Shown here piece by piece: positions 10,676-20,417 of a stretch of 64,000 nucleotides of DNA. Within the stretch, counting starts at the first letter, position 1; every line of letters begins with the position of its first letter. The notes under the pieces were generated by a model. It saw only the letters and a program-made list of their open reading frames with translations. It had not been told where the DNA came from and did not search any database. The DNA comes from Neostapfia colusana (lineage: Eukaryota; Streptophyta; Magnoliopsida; Poales; Poaceae): contig JASWHV010000003.1 in assembly GCA_030760725.1 (NCBI GenBank), forward strand, positions 115,042,153 to 115,106,152, written 5' to 3'. The translations under genes were made by a program, and so were the position numbers.

Positions 10676-11539
10676 GGATTAGATGCAAATGGACTCATTA
10701 TCGACTTCGAATGGGAACGTAGGGGTTCAACTGTTAGAGACCGGACTTGTCCGGTTTCAGAGAGCGGACTTGTCCGGTGGACCGGACTTGTCCGCCTCTG
10801 TGCGTCGGACTAGTCCAGCCTGGCATAAGAACCCTAATGTTTCATTTGAATCAAATCTCCTATCTAAGGGCATAAGGGTAGGAACATGGTAGGAATACAT
10901 TTATTGAGGCAATGTACATCCTTTTGAAATCAAAGAAAACTAGCTAGAACTAGAAAAGTTGAAATTTTGGTTTAAAAGGGGAAATTTACCAAGATTTGAA
11001 GATTCGCGTCGAAGAAGTGGAAATCAGTCCGGATGAGTCTGGAGGAGGGGGACCACTCGTCAAGGGGAGTCTTTTTTCGCGGAGAAAAACTCAATTTTGA
11101 GGGTTCAACCAGAAAATCACTTTGGGGGCTAGGGTTTGGAAGAGGAGAGGGAGAGCAAGCCTAATGAGGAGTGAGGGAGAGATCTGGGTCGGCCAAGTGC
11201 TTCTATATACGACTGACCGGAATAGTCCGGTCATGGTGGCGGACTAGTCCGGTGCCCCTGAATTAACCTAACGGTGGTCTGTCCGGACTAGTCTGATTTC
11301 CAATCGGACTAGTCCGTTTCCAACAGACTTGATACATATATAGATAATTAATAGTGATCCAAGGACAATAATTTTGCAAGTAGTCTTGGTGATTACGACC
11401 AGTAGGCAATCAGCAATCAAACAATGGTCATAATCCACAAGGATTCTTCATTAAAATAGTTTTCTGAGTGGAAAAGGAGAAGAGGAGCATTTTGATAATA
11501 CAAAGGAACATTTTGAGTTGCAACCAGGTATGCAATGTT
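10676..11539 (-). other. Noncoding spacer between RNase H and the extra ORF
   Basis: No gene is seen. It carries several CCGGACTTGTCCGG and CCGGACTAGTCC-type near-palindromes (10740-10815 and 11212-11320), so the same motif family lies in both the LTR and the internal region just upstream of the extra ORF. That placement would suit a second promoter or leader for the ORF (inference). Confidence 0.5.
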
Positions 11540-13249
11540 TCAAGCCACATTTTGAGAGTCAAGAATGTTTAGCTCATTTCTTAGTTCACAGAACCTTTTC
11601 TCATCTAATGGTTTGGTAAAAATATCCGCAAGTTGTTTTTCAGTCCTAACATGTGAAATAGCAATGTCACCTTTTAATGAATGATCTCTAAGAAAGTGAT
11701 GACGGATATCTATGTGTTTAGTTCTTGAGTGCTCTACAGGGTTGTGTGCAATCTTTATAGCACTTTCATTATCGCATAGAAGCGGGATATGACTTAGATT
11801 GTATCCGTAGTCCCTAAGAGTTTGTCGCATCCAAAGTAGTTGTGCACAGCAACTACCGGCTGCAACATACTCCGCTTCCGCTGTGAAAAGAGCAATGGAG
11901 TTTTGCTTTTTAGATGACCAAGAAACTAAGGACCTACCAAGAAATTGACAAGTCCCTGACGTGCTCTTTCTATCAACTTTGCATCCTGCATAGTCGGCGT
12001 CGGAATACCCTATCAAGTTAAACTTGGATCCTTTGGGATACCAAAGGCCCAAGTTGGGTGTGTGCACAAGGTACCTTAGGATTCTTTTTACAGCAATTAA
12101 GTGACACTCTTTAGGTGCGGCTTGAAACCTTGCACACATGCAAACACTAAGCATAATATCTGGCCTAGATGCACATAAATAAAGTAAGGAGCCAATCATG
12201 GACCGATATACCTTTTGGTCCACATTTGGACTGTCTTCATTTAGGTCGAGATGTCCGTTGATGGCCATGGGTGTCTTGATGGGCTTGGCTTTGTCCATAT
12301 TGAATTTCTTGAGAATGTCTTGTGTATATTTAGTTTGGCTTATAAATGTACCTTCTCTCAGTTGCTTCACTTGAAATCCCAAGAAGAACTTCAATTCACC
12401 CATCATTGATATCTCGAACCTATCTGTCATTATTTTGCTAAATTCTTCACAGAAGGACTTGTTAGTGGATCCAAAGATAATGTCATCAACATAAATTTGA
12501 CATACGAATAAATGATCATCAAAATGTTTAGTAAAGAGTGTATAGTCAGCTTTACCAATTTTGAATCCATTTTGAGTCAGAAAGTCTCTAAGGCACTCAT
12601 ACCAGGCTCGAGGAGCCTGTTTGAGGCCATAGAGAGCCTTACGCAGTTTATAGACATGGTTGGGATACTCCTGATCTTCGAACCCCGGTGGCTGCTCCAC
12701 ATAGACTTCCTCCTTTATCGGACCATTGAGGAAGGCACTCTTGACGTCCATTTGATACAACTTAAAATTATGGTGAGTAGCATATGCCAATAAAATGTGA
12801 ATGGACTCAAGTCTAGCTACAGGAGCGAAAGTTTCATCGAAGTCCAAACCTTCCACCTGAGAATATCCTTTGGCCACAAACCTCGCTTTATTTCTTGTCA
12901 CTACTCCATGTTCATCTTGCTTGTTTCAAAAGACCCATTTGGTTCCAACGATGTTCGCCCTTGGTCTTTCCACCAGCTCCCACACTTCATTTCTTTTAAA
13001 GTTGTTCAGCTCCTCTTGCATCGCAATCACCCAGTCTGGATCCCTTAAGGCTTCTTCTACCCTGTATGGCTCCAGAAAAGACACAAAAGAATAGTGTTCA
13101 CAAAAATTTGCAATTTGAGATCTAGTAGTTACTCCCTTAGCAATATCTCCAATGATATTGTTGACAGGATGGTCTCTTTGCACACACTGATGTACTCTTG
13201 GGTGTGGAATTTGTATAGTTGCTTGTTCTTCATTGTCTTCATGTGTCAT
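11540..13249 (-). pseudogene. copia reverse transcriptase and RNase H
   Basis: Minus strand. From 13249: the RT-approach region (DPDWVIAMQEELNNF, VWELV), then a TGA at 12928-12926 directly after KWVF. The same frame continues 12901-11540 with the RT core (ETFAPVARLESI, FLNG, YGLKQAPRAWY, active-site YVDDIIFGS), the connection region (GSLLYLCASRPDI), and RNase H (SWSSKKQNSIALFTAEAEYVA, CDNESAIKIA, RTKHIDIRHHF). All catalytic residues recognised are intact; the damage is the single stop and the frame junction with integrase at about 13248. This is the best-preserved enzyme of the element. Confidence 0.93.
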
Positions 13250-14331
13250 ATCTCCCCTAGATCATTGCTTCCATGATCATCTTGATTTTCTTGATCTTCC
13301 TCAACCTGATCTTGTGCAGGAGCTCCCCCTTGATCATTGCTTCCTTGTTGAAATTCATCTTGTGTCTCCTCTCGTGGTAGGATATCACCAAGTGCCATTT
13401 TCTTCAGCGCTTCACATGGGGCTTCCTCCTTATCTAGCATAGACTTATCGACTTGCTCCACTTGTGAGCTGTTAGTTTCATCGAACACTACGTCACGTGC
13501 TACTTCAACAAGGCCGGACACCTTGTTGAAGACACGATAGGCGTAGGCATTCGTTTCATATCCGAGCAAGAATCCTTCATCGGACTTTGAAGTGAACTTC
13601 GAGGCCCTTGGTTTCTTGTTCAGGATAAAACATTTGCAACCAAAAACTTTGAAATAAGAAACATTAGGCTTTTTACCCGTGAGTAGCTCATATGGAGTTT
13701 TCTTCAGTAGTCGATGAAGGTACAACCGATTTGTGGCATGACAAGCGGTGTTCACCGCTTCTGCCCAAAATCGGTCTGACGTCTTGTATTCATCCAACAT
13801 TGTTCTCGCCATTTCGATTAATGTTTTGTTCTTCCTTTCGGCCACCCCGTTCTGTTGAGGAGAGTAGGGTGTCGAGAATTCATGCTTTATACCTTCTTCA
13901 TTGAGATATTCTTCAACTTGGGTGTTCTTGAATTCTGTCCCATTGTCACTTCTGATATTCTTTACGGTTGATGAGAATTCATTCTGAGCTCTTTTCAAGA
14001 ACTGCTTGAGGATTCCCTGAGTTTCTGATTTATCATACAAGAAAAATACCCAGGTAAATCTTGAAAAATCATCAACAATTACTAAACCATATTTGTTACC
14101 GCCGATGCTGATGTACGCAATTGGACCAAAGAGATCCATGTGGAGAAGTTCCAGCGGTCTAGTGGTGGTCATCACATTCTTGGCGGGGTGTGGTGCTCCA
14201 ACCTGTTTTCCTGCTTGACAAGCGCTGCACGGCCTGTCTTTTTCAAAAACCACATCCTTAAGACCACGGATGTGACCACCTTTTAGAAGTTTCTGCAGAT
14301 TTCTCATTCCAACATGGGCTAGTCGTCTATG
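13246..14331 (-). pseudogene. copia integrase
   Basis: Minus-strand ORF 14307-13246. GAG-pre-integrase remnants lead into the zinc-binding region (CSACQAGKQ), then the DDE core: LLHMDLFGP (first Asp), IRSDNGTEFKN (second Asp), and SPQQNGVAERKNKTL (Glu). The C-terminal part includes the usual plant copia block (GFLLGYETNAYAYRVF). It is separated from the upstream protease frame by TGA at 14334-14332 and from the RT by a one-base frame change where the stop and the next ATG overlap (13246-13249). Confidence 0.92.
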
Positions 14332-14763
14332 TCACAGCCATCCCATGTTGGTCTTTGCAACCAAGCAAGTGTTGGGTTCGACTTTATCTTTGTTGAAGTC
14401 AACAAGATAAAGCTTTCCCTTCAACAATCCCTTGAATGCAATCGAGCCATCGCTTCTTCTAAAGACGGTCACACCCTCATTAGTAAATAAACAGTTGTAA
14501 CCTTTGTTGCATAGTTGAGATATTGATAAAAAATTATAATCTAGAGAGTCTACGTGTAAAACATTTGATAAGGTGTGTTGAGAGGATATTTCAATGTTAC
14601 CACTACCAAGGACCTTTCCTTGGCTGTTGTCTCCAAAGTATATACCTTCACTTGGATCCTTGTTGCACTCGTATTCCACAAAAATACCTCTCTCTCCGGT
14701 CATATGATTTGTGCATCCGCTATCTAGCACCCACTTAGATCCGCCGGAGGAGTAAGCCTGCAA
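14332..14763 (-). pseudogene. copia protease and GAG-pre-integrase region
   Basis: The aspartic protease motif WVLDSGCTNHMTG is intact near the start, followed by the conserved copia region (SNVLHVDSLDYNFLSISQLC, then TNEGVTVFRR). The frame ends at TGA 14334-14332, where the family normally has a Trp codon in the GAG-pre-integrase helix; a single G-to-A change would explain it. It is out of frame with the preceding gag segment near 14770-14795. Confidence 0.88.
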
Positions 14764-14770
14764 AATAGAA

Positions 14771-17080
14771 TTATTTCTGGGTTTTAGGTACCCAAGCTTG
14801 CTTGGGTCCTCTCAGGTTAGTCACAAGAGTCTTGGGCACCCACACACAAGTTTTTAAGTTCTTGTGGCGTGGCCCTGTATATTTAGCAATGACTTTTCCA
14901 TACTTGTTTTTCATGAGAACATAAGAAGTATCAAACGAATGGAACAGTGTTTGTAGCTCAGATTCATGGGATTTTTCTTTAACAAAAATGATTCTATTCT
15001 TAGCATGATTAGAAGTAGACATGTGTTTGTTCCTGTCAAAGCCAAGACCATCTTTGACATTGGGAGGTCTAGTGATCATATATGCACTTCGTGCATATTT
15101 GATCTTCTCCTTATCAAAGATGTCGTTTTGAGAAGAATGCATGTCATGAGAGGTTGAAGCATTAGAAATTACATTTTTCTTACTAGAGCAAGTGCAGGTT
15201 CTTATTTTTGTCGAACTCATGTCTTTGGAGGAAGAGCTTTTGGAGGAAGAGGAGTCACTTTGTTTGAGCGACTCAACTCGCACCTCAAGGATTTTGTTAA
15301 CTTTTGACAAGTTAGCAAGTTCTTCCTTGATTGCAATGTGCGAGTCTTCTAACTTTGAGTAAGTTTCCTTACTCAAGGCTAGCTCTAACTCAAGTGACTC
15401 ATTCTTCTCTCTTTCAAGCTCAAGAAGCTTTTCAACTTCTTGATATCTCTTCCTCTCACGGATGAGCATATCTTCTTGTCAGTTGACAAGTTCCTCCTTT
15501 TCAAAGATTTCGTTTGACAACATTTCCATTTTCTTTAAAGAAATTTTCCTTAGCCCTCTAAACAATTCTTCATTATCACTAGAGCTATCAAAGTTATCAA
15601 TGGAGGAATTTAGCACAGGAGGAGTAAGTCGAACCTTTTTCTTGCCTTCCTTAGCCATAAGACAAGTGTGGTTGTTCATGTCCCGTCCTCCCATGTTCGG
15701 AAAGAGTGTGGCTCTCATAGTTGGTTTCTTGACTGCGATAGTGGCCATCTCTTCTTCTTCATCGGAGGAGGACTCGTCGTTTGAGTCCCACTCCTTCCCA
15801 ATGTGAGCTTGATGGGCTGGTCTTCTTTTTCTGAAATTTTTCTTTTCTTGAGATCTTGTTTGCTTCTTCTTTTTGTTTTCTTCATAAGTACAGTCCACCA
15901 TGAAGTGACCATACTCTCCGCAGTTGTAGCAAGTGTGTCGAGTCTTGGATTTTCCTTTATCCTTGCTTTTGCCTTCATGTGAATTGTTGCCGTGTCTTCT
16001 CTTCATCATGCGTTTGAACTTTTTGATGAAGAGTACCGTTTCTTCGTCATCAAGATCGGTGCTCTCGTCGCTTGTATCTCCATCGTCTTGGTCTTCACGA
16101 GTTTCTTTGAGTTTGGGTCTGCACGTTGCTTTGAGAGCAACTTCTTTCTTTTTAGAAGAGGTGAGCTCGGCTAAGTCTTTGACGTATTGAGCTTCTTTCT
16201 CCATCATTTCATGATTTATGATCTTTCCCAATAACTCATCGGGAGTCATTTTGTGAAACCCGGGGGTTTCTCTAATCATTGAGCAAAGTGTGATGTTTCT
16301 TGGCATGAAGGCTCTTATCATCCTTTTGACCACCTCGTGATCAGTCCATTTCTTACTTCCATAGGCACGAATTTTGTTGATGAGTGCCTTCATCCGATTG
16401 TACATGTCTTGAGGTGATTCGCCTTCTTCAATAGCAAATCTCCCCAATTCTCCTTCTAGCATCTCAATTTTGGCTTCACGTACAGACCTATTTCCTTCAT
16501 GAGCAGTTTTGAGTGTATCCCAGATTTCTTTTGCACTTTCTAGTCCATCGATCTTGGTGAATTCCTCTCTGCTCAGTGACGATGTGATTACTGCAACGGC
16601 TTGTGCATTCCTGTGAATCTCTTGTTCTTGTTCCGGAGTGAGTTCTTCATCCGTGTCTGGGATATCTATTCCTGTGCCGACAATATGCCAAAGGCTAGGG
16701 TTCAAGGATATTAGATGCATTTTCATGTTGTACTTCCACATGGTGTAGTCACTTCCGTCAAACTGAGGGGGCCTTCCCATGGGAATAGAGAGATAATGAT
16801 TATTTGAATTGAGACGGTTGTAGTTGTAAGGATATCGGGAGTAGTCGTGATGACCACTCCCCATAGTCTTTTCTTCCTCTTTTCTCTTTTGTGCCATTAA
16901 TTTCTTTCTCAGTAATGCCTTTAGCTGTCTCACTTCATCATCGTCATGTGGACTTTCTTTTAGCACATCGAAGGCTTTGGCTTCTTGCTCCTCATCGTTG
17001 TTGTTCGTCTTTGGGATATCGTTGTTCTTCTCAGAGGCCATTGATCTCTCCGAGATGTGAGTCTCGTTGGTGGAGAACAT
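14771..17080 (-). pseudogene. copia gag (two segments)
   Basis: Segment one is 17080-15479 (533 codons): an N-terminal Met near the primer site, the UBN2/gag region (PPQFDGSDYTMWKYNMKMHL, EIWDTLKTAHEG, then MKALINKIRAYG), and a CCHC knuckle CYNCGEYGHFMVDC. A lysine-rich linker and an acidic Ser region follow. TGA at 15481-15479 stops it. The same frame continues at 15469-14771 with a long heptad-like coiled coil (KRYQEVEKLLELEREKNESL) and a Ser-rich tail. The unusually long gag with a C-terminal coiled coil fits the Sire/Maximus lineage. Confidence 0.9.
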
Positions 17081-17095
17081 GGCTCTAATACCAAT
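17081..17095 (-). other. Primer binding site of the copia element
   Basis: On the minus strand, directly after the LTR: ATTGGTATTAGAGCC. This matches the initiator-Met tRNA site TGGTATCAGAGCC with one mismatch and sets the LTR boundary at 17096. Confidence 0.85.
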
Positions 17096-17826
17096 TGAAT
17101 GTGGCCTAGAGGGGGGGTGAATAGGCCTTTAATGGATTCCTGCACACTTAATAAAGTTATCAGAAACTTGACTGACCGGACTAGTCCGGTTGTGTGGGCG
17201 GACTAGTCCGGTGTGCTGAATTATTTGAGTTAATTAAGTGTGTCTCACAAATTTAATCTTTTAGCAGCGGAATGAGAACAACAGTTTTAATAAATTAAAT
17301 TTATTGTAAGGATGCACGTGCAAACTTATAGGGAACTCAAAACGATTACTAGCAAACTAGTAATCTAATGTATCAAAATGTAAAACAAATGAGAGACAAG
17401 AGACACGAGTTTTTACCGAGGTTCGATCTCACCAAGAGATCTACGTCCTCGTTGAGAAAACTCACACAGAGCTAGGTTCCCAACCCTTTCCCTCTTCAAG
17501 TCACCATAAAGGCCGACTTGACTCCACTATCACGGGTAATCACCGAGTTTGTGGGGGCAAACTCACACATTGAGGGCTCCCACAAGAATTACAGAGAAGG
17601 TGATCAAATACACTCAAAAGATTACAATGCAGAAAATGAGTGTAGAGAAATCAAACCCCAAGAGCTCACAATGAAGAAACGACGATCTCCCAATCCCAAA
17701 TCCAAGTATTTGATTGATCTTCACCTTTTTGCACCTTAGATGTATGGGGAGATGTGTTTTTGGGCTCTTGGGACAGGTGGCGGCGCTAGGGTTCGAGTTT
17801 TGTACAATATGTGTCGTGTTCTTCTT
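17096..17826 (-). repeat. Truncated 5' LTR of the copia element
   Basis: Aligns with 7346-8074 of the intact LTR and stops abruptly at about 17826, where element-A RT sequence resumes (QLRGACVFSK). About 620 bp of LTR, including the palindrome cluster, is missing, together with roughly 9-10 codons of the RT that should follow KYP at 7345. Confidence 0.92.
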
Positions 17827-18972
17827 CAGTTGAGGGGCGCTTGTGTGTTCTCAAAAATTGATCTCAGGTCGGGATACCACCAACTGAAAGTAAGGCAAAC
17901 TGACATTCCAAAGACAGCTTTCGTATCTTGGTACGGGCTGTATGAATACACCGTCATGCCGTTCAGGCTAACTAATGCCCCGGCGTATTTCATGTATCTC
18001 ATGAACAAGGTATTCATGGAATATCTGGACAAATTTGTGGTGGTTTTCATTGATGACATTCTCGTATTCTCCAAAGATGAAGAAGAACATGAGGGAAACT
18101 TAAGATTGGTGTTGCAAAAGCTGAGAGAACAACAACTATATGCCAAGTTGAGAAAGTGTGAGTTTTGGCTGAAGAGAGTTACCTTCTTAGGACATATAAT
18201 CTCAGAGGGAGGAATCTCCGTAGATCCCGCCAAGATCGAGGATGTACAGAAGTGGAAGACCCCTGAGAATGTCGGGGAAGTTCGAAGCTTCTTGGGATTG
18301 GTTGGGTATTATCGATGGTTTATCGAGTGTTTCTCCAAGATTTCGAGACCCCTCACCAAATTGTTGGAGAAGGGAATCACATTCACATGGACACCGCAGT
18401 GCGAGACGAGTTTTCAAGAACTGAAGAAAAGATTGACAAAAGCCCCAGTGCTGGTTATGCTAGATATGCAGAAGAACTTTTCGGTGTACTGCGATGCCTC
18501 AGGAAACGGGTTGGGATGTGTTCTCATGCAAGAGGGGTATGTCGTGGCGTATGCATCCCGGCAGCTCCGAAAACACGAGAAGAACTATCCTACACATGAC
18601 CTAGAGCTAGCCGCAGTGGTACACGCATTGAAGATTTGGCGGCATTACTTGATGGGGAAAAGGACAGAGATATATACGGACCATAAGAGCCTAAAGTACA
18701 TTTTCACACAGCCAGATCTCAACCTCAGACAAAGGAGATGGTTAGAGATGATCAACGACTTTGTTGTGGGCATCAACTATCACCCTGGGAAAGCGAACAG
18801 CGTAGCAGATGCTTTAAGCCGGAAGGTGCAGGTCAATAGGTTGAGCTTAAAGGACATGCCTACAGAATTGAAGGAAGAGGTGGTAAAACTCAATCTATGT
18901 CTGGTGAATAGTGGTGAGGCCATCGCCATGGAAGTAGACTCCACATTAGAGCAAGACATACGCAATGGTTAG
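17827..18972 (+). pseudogene. pol of element A, reverse transcriptase core and RNase H
   Basis: Continues the frame broken at 7345. RT palm blocks: FSKIDLRSGYHQLK, TAFVSWYGLYEYTVMPF, and the active site FIDDILVFS, followed by thumb and connection (FLGHIISEGG, FLGLVGYYRWFIE). RNase H of the Ty3 type follows (FSVYCDASGNGLGCVLMQ, ELAAVVHALKIWRHYL, TDHKSLKYI, ADALSRK). Catalytic residues are present. A TAG at 18970-18972 ends the open stretch before integrase. Upstream, 9-10 codons are deleted at the copia junction. Confidence 0.93.
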
Positions 18973-20154
18973 AAGAATGATGAGAAGATACAAGAAATCA
19001 GAGAACTCATCAAGGATAATAAAGCCCCCGGGTTTAGAGAGGACGAACAAGGTACGGTGTGGCACGGAAAAAGAATCTGTGTGTCTGAGGTGAAAGACAT
19101 CCGTAAATTGATTTTGAAGGAGGCTCATGATTCTGACTTTTCCATTCATCCTGGAAGTACGAAGATGTATCATGACCTCAAGAGCATATATTAGTGGTAT
19201 GGCATGAAGCGAGATGTCGCGGAAAATGTTGCCCTATGTGACACATGTTAGTTGGTGAAAGCAGAACATCAACGACCCGCGGGACTGTTGCAACCACTCA
19301 AAGTGCCTGAATGGAAATGGGAAGAAATATGTATGGATTTCATAGTGTGACTACCCAGGACCCAATCGGGATATGATTCGATATAGGTCATCATCGACAG
19401 GCTAACCAAGGTAGCTCATTTCATCCCCGTGAAAGAAAGCTATAGTGGATCCGAATTGGCAGAATTGTACATGTCAAGGATCGTGTGTTTCCATGGAGTG
19501 CCAAAGAAGATAGTGTCAGATCGAGGGACACAGTTCACCTCAAGGTTCTGGCAGAAGTTACATGAAACCATGGGAACTCATTTGAATTTTAGTTCTGCCT
19601 ATCATCCCCAGACTGACGGACAGACGGAAAGAACCAATCAGATCCTTGAGGATATGCTGAGACCGTGTGTGCTCAAGAACAATAGGATTTGGGATAAGAA
19701 CTTACCATATGCGGAGTTCTCCTATAACAACAGCTATCAGGCTAGTATGAAGATGTCACCATTTGAGGCTTTGTATGGGAAGAAGTGCAGAACTCCACTA
19801 TTTTGGAACCAAACAGGGGAAAGTAAAGTGTTTGGGCCCGAGGTACTATAAGAAGCCAAGGCGAAAATGAGGGAAATCCGCAACAATTTGAGTATAGCAC
19901 AGACCCGACAAAAGAGTTATGTCGATGTACGGAGAAGAGAGCTTATTTTCAACGTGGGGGACTATGTCTATCTCAAGGTGTCCCCTATCCGAGGACTTCG
20001 TCGGTTTAAGGTCAAAGGGAAGTTATCACCGCAATACATCGGACCCTTTCAGATTCTGGAGAGGAAAGGCGAAGTGGCATATCAACTGGAACTACCGGCT
20101 CGCCTATCGGATGTGCACGATGTCTTCCATGTGTCTCAGCTCAGAAATGTCTGA
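18973..20154 (+). pseudogene. pol of element A, integrase (multiple stops)
   Basis: The frame stays constant but is broken by stops at 19192 (TAG), 19249 (TAG), 19348 (TGA), 19384 (TAG), 19849 (TAA) and 20152 (TGA). The His-Cys zinc domain is visible (IHPGSTKMYHD, then CDTC). The DDE core has MDFIV (first Asp), VSDRGTQFTSRFWQ (second Asp) and HPQTDGQTERTNQ (Glu), followed by the GPY/F-like region (SPQYIGPFQILERKGEVAYQLELP). Most of the stops are one transition away from the residue usual for the family. Confidence 0.92.
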
Positions 20155-20372
20155 GGACGCCTGAAGAGATGTTACCCATGAATGAGGTTGACGTAAGAGA
20201 GGATCTGTCTTGTGCCGAACAACCGGTCAAGGTTTTGGAGACAATGGAACGCCTCACGAGAAATAAAAGAATCCGGATGTGCAAGGTGCAGTGGAAGCAT
20301 CACTCGGAAGAAGAAGCCACATGGGAGCAAGAAGAAGAGCTTAAGGCACAGTTTCCGGAATTGTTCTCCTAG
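20155..20372 (+). pseudogene. C-terminal chromodomain of element A pol
   Basis: The reading frame shifts by one base near 20143-20150. The following open stretch carries a chromodomain-like block: VKVLETMERLTRNKRIRMCKV, then QWKHHSEEEATWEQE, ending ELF before the stop at 20370-20372. In chromoviruses this domain tethers integrase to marked chromatin. The canonical N-terminal aromatic is not obvious, so binding ability is uncertain. Confidence 0.85.
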
Positions 20373-20395
20373 AACCACCAATCTCGAGGACGAGA

Positions 20396-20413
20396 TTTCT
20401 TTTAAGGGAGGTA
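20396..20413 (+). other. Polypurine tract of element A
   Basis: 'tttcttttaagggaggtag' ends a few bases before the 3' LTR at 20418. The AAGGGAGG core is the plus-strand primer expected here, next to a recognisable LTR start. Confidence 0.75.
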
Positions 20414-20417
20414 GAGC

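Larger units (their letters stand above)
7346..17826 (-). mobile_element. Ty1/copia LTR retrotransposon (Sire/Maximus-like), reverse strand, inside the RT of element A
   Basis: Read on the minus strand: truncated 5' LTR (17826-17096), primer site, gag, protease, integrase, RT, RNase H, an extra downstream ORF, polypurine tract, complete 3' LTR (8695-7346). The order integrase then RT defines Ty1/copia; the long gag and the extra ORF after pol resemble the Sire/Maximus lineage (inference). The right end is deleted, so no target duplication can be read. Every major frame has at least one stop or shift. Confidence 0.95.

Noticed and set aside
12512..13094. Plus-strand ORFs opposite the copia RT
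   Set aside because: They are antisense shadows of a clearly recognisable RT on the minus strand.
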